From Cephalotus follicularis (lineage: Eukaryota; Streptophyta; Magnoliopsida; Oxalidales; Cephalotaceae), in contig BDDD01000120.1 of NCBI GenBank assembly GCA_001972305.1, forward strand, positions 1 to 64,000: a DNA stretch of 64,000 bases. The letters are read 5' to 3'. A program made the position numbers and the translations under genes. The notes beneath the pieces were generated by a model. The model was given only the letters and a program-made list of their open reading frames with translations. It had not been told where the DNA came from and did not search any database. Below, piece by piece: positions 47,624-58,685 of the stretch. The stretch's first letter is position 1. Each line of letters begins with the position of its first letter.

Positions 47624-49279
47624 TCAGATATCCTTCACAACAGCTAGAAACCCTTCGGCGCCCTTAGCTACTAACTTCTGAGCTTTCATAACAGATATGA
47701 TCTTAACATTTTTCATAGGCCGTGAACCCTGATAAATAAAATCAGGTCGATCCACATCTCCGAACAGAACCCTCCGAGCATGACAATCAATCGTAGCCCG
47801 ATGGCGCTCCAACCAATCCATCCCCAAAATGATATCAAAATCGTACATATCCATAGGGAAAAGATTCGCATCACGAATCCGATAGTTGAAAACAATAGGG
47901 CAAGCATAAAAACACTCAGATATCACAATAGATGTCCCCATAGGGGTAGAAAGAACCAAAGCTGGATCAAACAACTGCGAAGGCATCCCAAGATGCCGAA
48001 CAAAAGATCTCGCTACAATCGAGTGTGTCGATCCAGTAACATATAACACATAAGCTGTACGATTACCAACAGAAATAAAACCCAAAACCGTACCTGGAGC
48101 ATTAGCTGCCTGATGAGTCGTAATTGCAAAGACTCTACCTCCCACGTTGCGCTGCCCAGCATTCGTACCATTACCCTTCCTTTCCTCAGCACGAGGATCC
48201 TGACAATCCTTCGCAAAGTGTCCCATCTGTCCATATACAAAACAGGCCCCACTGACTTTATAACAGGTACCGACAGGATGATACCTACCATAAGCATCAC
48301 ATCTAGCAATCTGAACATCGGGGTTACCCCCATCAGCTCGCTGTGCATTCTTCTGATCATTTCCTTGCTGACGCTGTTGATTACCATCTTTATTCTGCTT
48401 GTGATTTCTCTTATGCTGTTTACCTCCTCTGCCCCTGTTCCATGAACCGCCTTGACCCTTGCTCTGCTGTCCAGAATCTTGTTCACTCCTATACCGCTTC
48501 TTATCCCCTTCCTGACGTGCTGCCTGGAAGTCCAATCTTTCCAGTTCAATGTTTTTCGCGGCATTGGCAACCTCAGCTACATCCGTAAACCTGGAGTTTA
48601 TCAGCCTTCCTCTAAACTGGTAATGCAGCTTCCACTTGAATTTTTCATCTTGCTCTGATGCTGATCCAGTCGCGGATCCAGCAAACCCAGCCAATCTGGT
48701 GAAACGGGCCAAGAACTCCGAAACCGTTTCTCCATCTTTCTGCCTGGTATTGACGAACTCTCTAGCATAGGCCTCCTTATCAGCAGTGGGGAAATACTGC
48801 TGATAGAAGACATCTCGGAACTCAGACCACAACAGAGCATCTGCATAACTTTCACCCTTAGCTGAATTCAGAGTATTCCACCATTTCTGAGCATCCCCTT
48901 CGAGTTTGTAAGTGGCCAACCTTACTTTCTGCTGATCATCACACCTCAGAACATTAAAGATCTCATCCATGTGTGCTATCCAATGTTCAGCTTGCACTGG
49001 TGTCACAGCCGTACTGAAAGACTGCGGCCTCTGTTTCTGAAACCACTCAAGCCAAACATGAGTAAGTGTGCCATGCCTATCCCCAGTTTCCATATCCCTC
49101 TGAACCTCTGCCGGAGCATTCTCCTCAACAACTTGTTCCCGATTCTGTCGTTGCATCACTCGATTCACTTCCTGAGCAACTGCTTGACGAACCAACTCTT
49201 CCACAGAAGGCTCGTTTCCAACTTCATTTTGAGCCCCAGCTGGTGCAGTTCTCTGAGGAGTGTTTCTTGTGCGTACCAT
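47624..49279 (-). CDS. gag and protease, element D
   Basis: 551 codons starting MVRTRNTPQRTAP, a start also common in related plant gag proteins. The retrotransposon gag domain spans about residues 90-240 (EHWIAHMDEIFNVLRC, YKLEGDAQKWWNTL, DKEAYAREFVNTRQ). A glutamine- and lysine-rich basic stretch and a zinc-knuckle-like segment (GQMGHFAKDC, near 350) follow. The protease region includes YDFDIILGMDWLERHRATID near residue 490. Fossil. Confidence 0.85.
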   Translation of the reverse strand: MVRTRNTPQRTAPAGAQNEVGNEPSVEELVRQAVAQEVNRVMQRQNREQVVEENAPAEVQRDMETGDRHGTLTHVWLEWFQKQRPQSFSTAVTPVQAEHWIAHMDEIFNVLRCDDQQKVRLATYKLEGDAQKWWNTLNSAKGESYADALLWSEFRDVFYQQYFPTADKEAYAREFVNTRQKDGETVSEFLARFTRLAGFAGSATGSASEQDEKFKWKLHYQFRGRLINSRFTDVAEVANAAKNIELERLDFQAARQEGDKKRYRSEQDSGQQSKGQGGSWNRGRGGKQHKRNHKQNKDGNQQRQQGNDQKNAQRADGGNPDVQIARCDAYGRYHPVGTCYKVSGACFVYGQMGHFAKDCQDPRAEERKGNGTNAGQRNVGGRVFAITTHQAANAPGTVLGFISVGNRTAYVLYVTGSTHSIVARSFVRHLGMPSQLFDPALVLSTPMGTSIVISECFYACPIVFNYRIRDANLFPMDMYDFDIILGMDWLERHRATIDCHARRVLFGDVDRPDFIYQGSRPMKNVKIISVMKAQKLVAKGAEGFLAVVKDI

Positions 49280-49339
49280 CTACGAAATAAAGTGTACCTT
49301 TCCAAAACATAGGTTCCATAACTGAGCACCAAAACCCAT

Positions 49340-51519
49340 AACATATCAGAAACACATAGTAGCAAGGGGTTCGCGACACCCACATTGCCAAATGGAATTG
49401 CAGTGTACGGCACTACATATACAATTCCCATATCCCAAAACATATCCCAATAACATATAACTAGGATCGATCCATACGCCTCTATCCTAAATCATATCTA
49501 AGGATATCCCTGAGAGACGCCGTAAACAAATCACACCATTACGGAAAGTGTCATGCCCCCGTGCCAGGCTCACAGCATGCCTATGTTACCCCCATAGGTG
49601 GTTATAAATAGCTCAGTATTTCACCATTTCAAAAACTATGATTTCATCAAATCATTTTAAAATACATAGAAAGATTTCCCAAACATAATCATAAATCGTT
49701 CTCAAACGATGTAAACACATGCTTTCATAATCGGAAAAATCAACTCATTTAATTTCATAATAAAGAGATGATTGCATAATACATCATAACTGATTTCATA
49801 AAGTCAGAATATTTACTTCATAAAATATCAAATGACTTTATTTCCAAAAACCCAAATATACGGAATTCATAAACCAAAAGGAAGCATATTCATAAAACTG
49901 AGTGATAACAAAACCAGAATCTGTATTTAACCTCAAACAGAACTGAAACAGTAAGAATGTGTCAAGGAACGAAGATCCGTACCTTGTGCGATCACAGATA
50001 AGCTTACGAATAACTGATAATTTAAAGGTCCCACGTAGCACAACAATCTATACAATACGAAAACATTCATATAACGGTCTAAAATTCATTTTGAGCATAA
50101 AACAGAATCATAATGATGTTTACGATAGACCTGGATCATCAGAAGAATAAACGGATGAAAACAGAAGTTTACAGGACAAACCAGCCAACTGTTTCAAAAA
50201 TCCAGTCGACTAACAAGGAGTGGCAGTCGACTACACAACAGGGCCAGTCGACTACTCAACCCAAACTGCAGGCAGTCGACTGAATCAGGGGTCCAGTCAA
50301 CTACTCAACAAAAGACAGTCGACTGTTTGCACAATGCAGTCGACTACTCAAACTAGACAGTCGACTTGTTCATACGGGCAGTCGACTGTTCTGGGTATCA
50401 GAACAGCAGTTCAGTGCGATTTGTGCAATTTTAGCAACCAAGACTTGGATTTTTTGACATTAGAAGGTTACCAACATGCAAAACAACTTCGTATGACATG
50501 TAAAACATTTTTACAACACAGAATTCGAAAAAGGCATGTTGACAGAAAATTTCTTCAATGTGACAGGGACTTTAAACCATGGAATACCAATACTCAATTC
50601 AATTCTATCCACTTATCATGTTTACATGCATCAAAGCCAGTTTATATAACTCTTCCTAGATGTCTACAGATGACTGCTAACGCATAATTACTTGACAGAA
50701 GAATAAGGATGCCGAAACAATAACTAAAATCATCTCTAGCAACCAATGTACAAAAGTTTTGATAGCAACAATCCAAAAACCAATCGCCAAGACATAGCAA
50801 TATAGGAAACCAACCTGTTAGATGTCACAACAGTTGCAGGAATACCAATTGAATGACACAGTGGCTGATCACAAAGGAAAAACGAGAGGAAGACATCAAA
50901 ATTTCAAGCCTTCCAACAATACCAACATTGCAAAAACGATTCCTACATTGAAGCCATGAAGAACTAACCTGATTAATGAAGCAAAAACACCAAGAACACA
51001 ATGACTCTTCCAATGGCAGGTTCAGCAGCAAGGAGATATGGCAGAAACGAAGACTTTGACATACATATATAGCAAAATAATCCAAAACGGAAAAGAAGAG
51101 GATATTGGGGAAAGAATAAGGAAACAATGAGACAAAATCATATTGATAAGGAAGGAGAGGATTATTGCCGTGTAAAAGTTATGAAGGAAGGAGAGAATTT
51201 GGGAGAGAGAGTTTGAGAGGGAGAGAGATGTCGTGAGAGAGAGAGGGAGAGTTTGAGTGAAAATAAAAAAAAAAGGAAATAAAGAAAAAGGAAAAAAATA
51301 AAGAAAAGGAAAGAAATAAATTAAAATGTGGTATTTTTAAAAATGTTTTTAGATTATTTGATTAGTGGAATAATAATAATATAACTAATTTACCCAAGCC
51401 CAAAGTCCATACTAACAAACCCAAAACCAAAACATAAACCCAACATAAAACGGACAAATACATAAACGAAACAAATAAAACCCGTAAGAAAAATACGTAC
51501 AGGTAAGCAGGGTATTACA
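49340..51519 (-). repeat. 5' LTR of element D (part)
   Basis: From about 49350 (GCAAGGGGTTCGCGACACC) the sequence follows the B LTR (about 21690-21885 and 32090-32760), so B and D LTRs are homologous. Includes the GATCCGTACC landmark (49973), the GTCGAC array (50203-50388) and the part repeated at 43815-44652. The priming site is not seen. Confidence 0.65.
50203..50388. promoter_or_regulatory. Phased CAGTCGACT array in D LTR
   Basis: CAGTCGAC starts at 50203, 50224, 50245, 50273, 50316, 50337, 50358 and 50379, with CAGTCAAC at 50294. Spacings are 21, 21, 28, 21, 22, 21, 21 and 21 bp. The sequence between cores is not conserved. This is the cleanest array in the window. Two turns of B-DNA are about 21 bp, so dimeric proteins could bind one face; this is inference. 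Confidence 0.65.
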
Positions 51520-51779
51520 TTAGGGGAAATAAAAAATAAAAAATAAATAGCTTTGGTATATAATAAATAACAAAATATTTAAGAATTGGTTTAAAATAAA
51601 TTTTATATTTAGTATTTACATACTCACTGACAAATACCCAATGACCCGAGGCTAAAATCAATTTAGCCCGACCAAGAGTAAAACAAAATTTGTAATACAC
51701 ATACTAAAATAAATAAGCAGTCCACAAAAATTAAATTAAAAGGTCCGAAAATTTTATACGGAAAAAACGGGGTATTACA

Positions 51780-52197
51780 TCTCCACCCCATTGAAAGAAG
51801 ATTTTGTCCCAAAATCTAAAAGCACTACTAACCATCAACTTCCAAACCTTACTTCGAAATCATGCATCTCGATCGAAAGAAAATCCAACTCTCGAAATTT
51901 CATCATTCAACATAATAGTGCAATTCAAAAAATACTCCAACATAACGAAACACAAAGTCTTACGGTTGTCAGAATAAGGAAACCCAAGACAGAACCTTAA
52001 GCATCTGTAGTCTGCCTCATACATGCCATCTACAAAAAAGAACCGGAACATGACAAAATGAAAGGAAACAGAAAACTTAAACAAAGACATACCGAAATGA
52101 CCATTAGGAAAAAGCACAAACCCGATTTCTACCCATCTCACAGGTCAAATCTAGATAGGCTTGTAACGAATCAAAACCTATTCTCTGATACCATAAC
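51780..52197 (-). other. 418-bp internal region of B copy 2
   Basis: Starts TCTCCACCCCATTGAAAG (reversed polypurine tract) and ends with a reversed priming site (52181-52193). Matches 34924-35339 throughout. No gene. Confidence 0.75.
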
Positions 52198-52473
52198 TGT
52201 AACACCCCTGACTCAGAACCGGGATCACCCCCGATTAGGGATCGGTGTGTCACACAAAACTGAGCTAAAAACATGTGAAAAATCTTAATCTTTTTATCAT
52301 CAATACGTGGTGGTTCAAAAATATGAAAACAAGTATAATGCTTAACATAAACTCCAATATCAAAAATTTTGTTCATAACATCGGTCAACATATGATCATA
52401 ATACAATTACTATTCAAATGACAAAATCAAACTCCTAATTGATCCTCTGACATAGGGAATCTCTCTCATCACA
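52198..52473 (-). repeat. B copy 2 LTR, first part
   Basis: TGTAACACCCCTGACTCAG onwards, matching 20966-21240. It stops at the target site TCACA (52469-52473) of element C. Confidence 0.8.
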
Positions 52474-52759
52474 TGTCACACCCCGTTCCCGTTAAGACAG
52501 TATTAAAGCGGTAAAAGCAATCAATATAACGTTATCCAGCTTATACAAATATGATAAAATTAAAAACTTCAATTCCATTCACATGTGCGGAAGCATTTGA
52601 TAACAAGCTAGATTCATATCAAATAATGATTTATATAAAATCACGTACACATTTCTAAAATGAATAAAAACACTTTAGAATCAATCACATTCCAATCACC
52701 AATTCATTTCATATCAAATGCGATGCAAAGATATGCTCAAGTACGGGTTAGTCCCTAAC

Positions 52760-53068
52760 CAGTCGGCTGTCTCCTCATGACAGTCGGCTGTCTTCCGTTG
52801 ACAGCTGGCTGTCCCAGCTCTGGCAGTCGGTTGCCTCCCTTAACAGTCGGCTGTCTCCTATTGACAGTCGGCTGCTTCCTCATCCAGTCGGCTACCCTCT
52901 CTTGGCAGTCGACTACTCAACCTTCTGCAGGTATGTTCTTTTAAACGTATGAACAGTCGACTGGTTCTTACGTCCAGTCGGCTGTTTCCTATTGAGTAGC
53001 CGGCTGTTCGCACTGAGCAGTCGGCTGGTCTAGCTCGCCAGTCGGCTGCCCGCCTTGGCAGTCGACTG
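52760..53068. promoter_or_regulatory. Phased CAGTCGGCTG array in C LTR
   Basis: Cores start at 52760, 52781, 52802, 52824, 52844, 52865, 52885, 52906, 52954, 52975, 52997, 53018, 53039 and 53059. Spacing is 20-22 bp throughout apart from one gap of 48, near which a decayed copy may lie. The 10-bp core is CAGTCGGCTG or CAGTCGACTG; the 10-12 bp between cores vary. The right LTR has the same array (59898-60206). Confidence 0.65.
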
Positions 53069-53608
53069 GATTTATACCAGCAGGCAAAAACAGCAGAAAA
53101 ATGCATGTCTTTCACACTTCAATCCAACCAAACACGAGCATTCAACAACAATAACATACATTTATGCTCATAATACAGTCCATAGCATGCATTTCGTCCA
53201 TTAACTTCCATTATAACGGAACTTAAAGAACAATTATGAAATTTACCCCTACCTTAGAATTCCAAGTTAGGAATTGCAATCCACCTCTTTAAGTTCCAAT
53301 ATGAGTTTCCAAGCCTCCGAATTCGTCCGGCAACTCCACAAAATCTGGTTCGAGCTCCAAGCCCAGATTCCAAGCTCAAAATTGGAGAGATACAACTTCT
53401 CTCTCTCTTTTCTCTCCACTGTCCTCTCCCTCTTCACAACTCTCTATCTCTTTGAATTTACTGATGAGAGGAGAGGAGAAAGTGTGTTTTTATTGCCATT
53501 TTTGTGTCTCTATCTTCACAAGCCGACACTATCACCGATTTTGTCTTCTCCCCCTTTCTATCTGCAAAATGAGACTGCCAACACGTTTTTAACTGACACA
53601 TCTCATGG

Positions 53609-53738
53609 GAGTCGACTGCCTTATCTTTGAAGTCGGCTGCCTCTGTAGACACCATCCCCAGCCGGTTGTCTCTCACAACAATCGGCTGGTTCCTCTCAAA
53701 GGGGGTCCAGTCGACTATCCTTCCTGGGTCGTCGGCTG
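53609..53738. promoter_or_regulatory. Second CAGTCGRCTG cluster in C LTR
   Basis: Cores at 53609, 53630, 53659, 53679, 53708 and 53729; spacings 21, 29, 20, 29 and 21. It lies on the other side of the CT-rich stretch. Counterpart in the right LTR at about 60746-60880. Confidence 0.5.
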
Positions 53739-53929
53739 CCCGCCCTGCATCAGCACCTTCCACACTTCAACTTTTGCCCAAGTTTAACATTACAAAAAGG
53801 GAAAAGTCATAATTCTCATTAATTTAATTGCATAAATGCATCGGAAAATACAACATTACATTAATGAAAATCTCGGGTGTTACATCCACCCATCCTTCAA
53901 GGAATTTCATCCTCGAAATTAAAACAACA

Positions 53930-54226
53930 CTAAAATAAAACAGGGTAACGCTCTCTAATGTCCTCTTCACGTTCCCAAGTTGCCTCATTGGGTCGATGGA
54001 ACTGCCACTGAACCTTCACCATAGAAATGGTTCGGTTCCTCAATACCTGCGTCTTCCAGTCCAGAATCTGCACTGGCAACTCCTCGCAAGACAGGTCATG
54101 TCGTACAGGAAATGAATCATAGTTCAAGACATGTGACGGGTCTCGAGTATACCTTCTCAACGTAGACACACGGAAGACGTCATGCACATTCGACAGTGCA
54201 GGAGGCAAAGCAAGGTGAGAAGCCAC
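53930..54226 (-). CDS. Integrase end and chromodomain, element C
   Basis: 98 codons with LALPPALSNVHDVFRVSTLRRY, then LSCEELPVQILDWKTQVLRN and VKVQWQFHRPNEATWERE, a Tekay/Del-type chromodomain. Confidence 0.8.
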   Translation of the reverse strand: MASHLALPPALSNVHDVFRVSTLRRYTRDPSHVLNYDSFPVRHDLSCEELPVQILDWKTQVLRNRTISMVKVQWQFHRPNEATWEREEDIRERYPVLF

Positions 54227-54273
54227 CTCGCCAACTCTCTCTAAGATCTCGAAAGGACCAATGTAGCGTGGAG

Positions 54274-54975
54274 CTAACTTGCCCTTCTTTCAAAATCTCT
54301 GCACGCTCTCCATGGTAAAACCTTCAGAAACACATGATCACCAGCGTCGAAGGTCAGAGGCCTCCTCTTGACGCTGTCCACATAGCTCTTCTTCCTGCTT
54401 TGAGCAGCAAGCAGTTTCTCCTTAATGAATTTGACCTTCTCAGAAGTCTCCTCCACCAGGTCTGACCCAAGCAAAGGTCTCTCACCAACCTCATCCCAAC
54501 AAATGGGTGATCTACACTTTCTTCCATACAGTGCCTCGTATGGTGCCATACCAATGCTGGAATGATAGTTGTTATTAGAAGAAAACTCTATCAGAGGAAC
54601 GTGGTCCTCCCAAGTACCAACAAAGTCAATAATACAAGCCCGGAGCATATCTTCCAAGGTCTGGATAGTACGCTCTGACTGACCATCTGTCTGTGGGTGG
54701 AAGGCAGTACTAAGGTTCAGCTTTGTCCCAAAAGCTGTATGAAATCTCTTCCAAAAGTTGAAAGTGAAGATTGAATCCCTGTCACAAACTATAATCACAG
54801 AAACACCGTGCAACCTCACGATCTCCTTGATGTATAACCGAGCTAACTTGCCCGCAGAACCTGTGTCATGGGTAGGCAAAAAGTGTGCCGATTTAGTAAG
54901 TCGATCCATAATGACCCATACCGCATTGTGACGGTTCTGAGTCAGAGGAAACCCCGAAACAAAATCCATCGTCAC
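54274..54975 (-). CDS. Integrase core, element C
   Basis: 233 codons with [54 protein letters not shown] and [20 protein letters not shown]. The upstream zinc-binding region lies at about 55010-55150. Confidence 0.8.
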   Translation of the reverse strand: MTMDFVSGFPLTQNRHNAVWVIMDRLTKSAHFLPTHDTGSAGKLARLYIKEIVRLHGVSVIIVCDRDSIFTFNFWKRFHTAFGTKLNLSTAFHPQTDGQSERTIQTLEDMLRACIIDFVGTWEDHVPLIEFSSNNNYHSSIGMAPYEALYGRKCRSPICWDEVGERPLLGSDLVEETSEKVKFIKEKLLAAQSRKKSYVDSVKRRPLTFDAGDHVFLKVLPWRACRDFERRAS

Positions 54976-55514
54976 ATGCTCCTATTTCCATTTCGGAATC
55001 AGTAACGGCTGTAACAAACCCGCTGGCCTCTGATGTTCGGCTTTAACCGTTTGACAAGTATAACACTTTGCGACATAATCAGTAATCTCTTTCTTCATAC
55101 CGGACCACCAGTAGAACCTTCTCATATCTTGATACATTTTTGTGCTGCCAGGATGTATGCTATACTATGATTTATGTGCCGCATGTAACAATTCACTTCT
55201 TATCCAAGCCTCATCGGAAACACATACCCGACCCCAAAACCTCAGAATTCCGTCATAGTGCATCTGAAAATCGGACTCCGGACCAAGGTTCTCGCGAATC
55301 CCCATTAGTTCAGGATCACTAGATTGTGCATCCTTTATATGGTCCAGTAACGCCGGCTGTGCTTGCATGCTAGCCACAAAACCCCCCGGTGACTGATTAA
55401 ACGGGACCACTCTTGGAAGTCCTCTAACATCTTACACTGAGATATCATCGTGTTAGTAACCATAGCCTTACGGCTTAAAGCATCCGCGGCCACATTCGCT
55501 TTCCCGAGATGGTA

Positions 55515-56249
55515 CTAAACACTGCAGTCATAATCATTAAAGAACTTAACCCATCGCCGTTGTCTCATGTTTAGTGTATCCTGACAGAAAAGATACCTCA
55601 AACTCTTGTGGTCAGTGAAAATCTCAAACTGTGCCCCATATAAGTAATGTCTCCATTTCTGAAGAGCAAAGATAATCGCTGCCAATTCAAGATCATGCGT
55701 CGGGTAGTTCTCTTCATATGGCATCAGCTTCCGTGAAGCATAAGCGATAACTCTGCCTCGTTGCATCAACACGCAACCCAATCCCTTACCCGAAGCATCA
55801 CTATAGACTGCGAAGCCCTCGTTACCCTCAGGTAACACCAAAACAGGAGCGGAAACCAACCGATCCTTCAGATCACAAAAACTGGCTTCACATTAATCAT
55901 CCCAGATAAACAAGGTCTTCTTCTGGGTTAGTCTTGTCAGAGGTTCGGCAATCCTCGAGAAGTTCTGAACGAACCTCCGATAATATCCCGCCAAGCCAAG
56001 AAAACTGTGCACCTCAGTCACATTCCTTGGTTGCGGCCAATCTCGCACCACCTGAGTCTTCGACGGATCCACTGCCAAACCCTCTCCAGATACTATGTGA
56101 CCAAGAAAAGTCACATGATCGAGCCAAAACTCACACTTGCCAAACTTGGTGTACAACCGATGCTCTCTGAGAACCTGCAACACCAATCTCAGATGATAGG
56201 CGTGTTCCTCCTTATCCCTTGAATATACCAGTATGTTGTCAATAAACAC
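55515..56249 (-). pseudogene. RT end and RNase H, element C
   Basis: The RT catalytic-site region ([16 protein letters not shown]) and thumb ([20 protein letters not shown]) lie at 55893-56249. RNase H ([28 protein letters not shown]) lies at 55515-55859. Broken. Confidence 0.8.
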
Positions 56250-56273
56250 TACTACAAACTGATCCAGGTACGG

Positions 56274-56849
56274 TCAAAACACATCGTTCATCAGCGACAT
56301 AAACGCTACCGGTGCATTGATGACACCAAACGGCATTACCAAGAACTCATAATGACCATACCTAGTCTGGAAGGCAGTCTTCTCTATATCTCCTTCCTTC
56401 ACTCTCAGCTGGTGATAACCCGACCTCAGGTCGAGTTTAGAAAACACCCTTGACCCTTGTAACTGGTCAAACAAATCTTCAATATGTCGGAGAGGATACT
56501 TATTCTTGATAGTAGCCTTATTCAACATCCTGTAGTCGATGCAAAGTCTCATCGACCCATCCTTCTTTTTCACAAACAACACAGGCCCGCCCCATGGAGA
56601 AACACTGGGCCGTACAAAACCCTTATCAATCAGGTCTTGCAGCTGTAACTTCAACTCTCTCAACTCCGCAGGAGCCATCCGATAAGGCGCCTTAGAAATA
56701 GGAGCTGTACCTGGTACTAGGTCAATCACAAACTCCATGCTCCTCCTCGGGGGTAAAGACACCAAGTCTGTAGGAAACACATCTGGAAATTCATTCACAA
56801 CCAGAACTTCCTCTACGCTCTTACCTTTCTCTTTTCTTTTATCAATCAC
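56274..56849 (-). CDS. Reverse transcriptase, first part, element C
   Basis: 191 codons with [60 protein letters not shown] and [12 protein letters not shown]. Fossil. Confidence 0.8.
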   Translation of the reverse strand: MIDKRKEKGKSVEEVLVVNEFPDVFPTDLVSLPPRRSMEFVIDLVPGTAPISKAPYRMAPAELRELKLQLQDLIDKGFVRPSVSPWGGPVLFVKKKDGSMRLCIDYRMLNKATIKNKYPLRHIEDLFDQLQGSRVFSKLDLRSGYHQLRVKEGDIEKTAFQTRYGHYEFLVMPFGVINAPVAFMSLMNDVF

Positions 56850-56942
56850 GTGAGCCAGAAACCCTTCACACCCTTTCTCTAGGTACCTCGATGCCCGAAT
56901 AAAAGATATAATTCGCGTCGAGAACCCTTTGTTTCCCTTGAA

Positions 56943-57530
56943 CTATACAGTAATCCCATCCGGTAAGTAAAAATCCATAGTCTTGTTATAATAGTCCATG
57001 CATGCACGGTAAGCTGACAGCCAGTCCATACCCAAGATGACATCAAAATCACATATGGGCAAGAGAATCAAATCCGCATACACTGAAACACCTGCCATAG
57101 AAATCTCGCTACCTCTATACACTGAATATGTACACATGGAACCTCCTGTAGGTGTACTCACATCAAGAACATAAGGCATGCAATCAGGAAACACATTTAA
57201 ACATGATGCAAAATGGGAAGGAATAAAAGAATGCGATGCTCCCGAGTCCATCAACACTATAGCAGAAAAGCCGTAAACAAATATAGTACCTCCCATGACA
57301 GAAGTAAACTCCGGAACCTCTGTCTGAGTGAGAATGAGAACTCTACCTTTCACGATACCCTTACCGGTATCCCTCCGCTGTGACAGTCCCGATGCAGAAT
57401 CGCTACCACTCGCTGGCCCGGTAGGTGCTGTCATCTGACCCCTCGGGCAATCCGTTGCCAGGTGGCCAGATTCCCCACATCTCATGCACAGTCCTCTCTT
57501 CAACCGACAATCTCTCGGAATGTGACCCAT
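56943..57530 (-). CDS. Zinc knuckle and protease, element C
   Basis: 195 codons. The zinc knuckle CMRCGESGHLATDC is near residue 16. The aspartic protease active site VLMDSGASHSFIPSHF is near residue 90, and FDVILGMDWLSAYRACMDY near residue 165. This is the gag end and protease. Confidence 0.8.
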   Translation of the reverse strand: MGHIPRDCRLKRGLCMRCGESGHLATDCPRGQMTAPTGPASGSDSASGLSQRRDTGKGIVKGRVLILTQTEVPEFTSVMGGTIFVYGFSAIVLMDSGASHSFIPSHFASCLNVFPDCMPYVLDVSTPTGGSMCTYSVYRGSEISMAGVSVYADLILLPICDFDVILGMDWLSAYRACMDYYNKTMDFYLPDGITV

Positions 57531-57677
57531 ATGGCCGCAGGCAGAACAAGCTCCAGGTTTCGTATTACTCCCCTGACTAGCAGATTGTTTGGATCTGTTC
57601 TTTGGTGACTTTGTTGGAGAACTGCTACCTTGCCATTTTGATGACGCTGGTCTAGACTGAGTAGATGCCTGTTTATT

Positions 57678-58462
57678 CTATTGTGCTCGGGCTTTCTCGG
57701 GCCAGTCTTCATTCGATATACTCTCCAATAGTCTTCCCATCTGGGTGACTTCCACAAAGGTACCCAACTCCATAGCTCTAATCCGAGACCGAAGATCTGG
57801 TCGCAAACCCCTCAGAAACCTCCGGATCTTTTTCTCCTCATCTGCCACTAGATAGGATGAATGTCTGGCAAGCTCCACAAATTTGGCCTGATACTTGGCC
57901 ACAGTTATCTTGCCCTGACACAGCTCCAAGAGCCCCGTCTCTCTCCGATCACGCTCTATGCTTGCACATAAGTCGCTAGAAACTCCTCCTGGAATCCATC
58001 CCAGGTACTGGAAACTCCGGTGGCTTCCTATTTAGCTTTAACCGCCTCCCACCAGTGGGTGGCCTCTCCCCCTATTCGGTACACAGCAAACCTCAGTTTC
58101 TGTCTGTTGGTGCATTCCATCACCTCGAAGATCTTCTCTAGATCCTGTAACCACCTTTCAGCCATAGTAGCATCAAGCTCCCCTTTGAAACTGGGAGGAT
58201 TCTGTCTCATGAACCTCTCAAGGTTCCTTCCAAACCGATTACTGTCATCGTGTATACCCTGAGCAGGGGCCATCTGCTGAGGCTGAGCTTGAACATACAA
58301 TCTTCGCATCTCCTCCATATTCGCTGCATTAGCAGCCATCTGTTGCTGATTAGAAGCCATCTGCTGCTGGATGTAGTCAGCGATGCGGTCCATCGGATCT
58401 CTCACCCCAGGTACCGCCTCTGGAACATTCATGTTGGCAGCCCCTTGTGGAACATCATTCAT
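57678..58462 (-). pseudogene. gag, element C
   Basis: The N-terminal part (58028-58462) has a methionine-glutamine-rich start, then PPSFKGELDATMAERWLQDL and KLRFAVYRIGGEATHWWEAV. The second part (57678-57929) has ITVAKYQAKFVELARHSSYL and RFLRGLRPDLRSRIRAMEL. Standard gypsy gag. Broken. Confidence 0.75.
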
Positions 58463-58669
58463 TGGATCTCCCCCACGATTTACCTCCTCAGGAACCTACT
58501 CATCAACAACTCTACGCCTTTCGCGTCTCTTTCGACCATCCATTTGTACCTATAATAGAATAACATTTACCATCAGGAACAATCTTAAATCATCAATGAA
58601 CTTTCCTTATAGAAACACTCATGTAATTGCCAAGGATAGTATCCTAGCTAAGCATATAAATGGATATAT

Positions 58670-58681
58670 GCTCTGATACCA
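58670..58681 (-). other. Primer binding site of element C (tRNA-Met type)
   Basis: Minus strand TGGTATCAGAGC, four bases from the 5' LTR at 58686. Confidence 0.85.
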
Positions 58682-58685
58682 CTGC

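Larger units (their letters stand above)
43815..51519 (-). mobile_element. Ty3/gypsy element D (chromovirus), best-preserved pol
   Basis: LTR sequence at 43815-44652 is repeated at about 50696-51519, about 97-98% alike by eye, so it is young (about 1 million years at the rice rate of 1.3e-8 per site per year). Between lie gag, protease, RT, RNase H, integrase and chromodomain on the minus strand in long open stretches. Related to Tekay/Del elements. It lies within a B LTR, whose end resumes at 51520, and adjoins copia E on the left. Broken, about four or five breaks; no target duplication is visible. Confidence 0.8.
52474..53884 (-). repeat. 3' LTR of element C
   Basis: Holds two CAGTCGRCTG arrays (52760-53068 and 53609-53738) around a CT-rich stretch (about 53395-53460). 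Confidence 0.85.

Noticed and set aside
52760-53068. CRISPR-like look: short palindromic repeats with variable spacers
   Set aside because: Repeats are only about 10 bp, spacers about 11 bp, no cas genes, and the context is a plant LTR.
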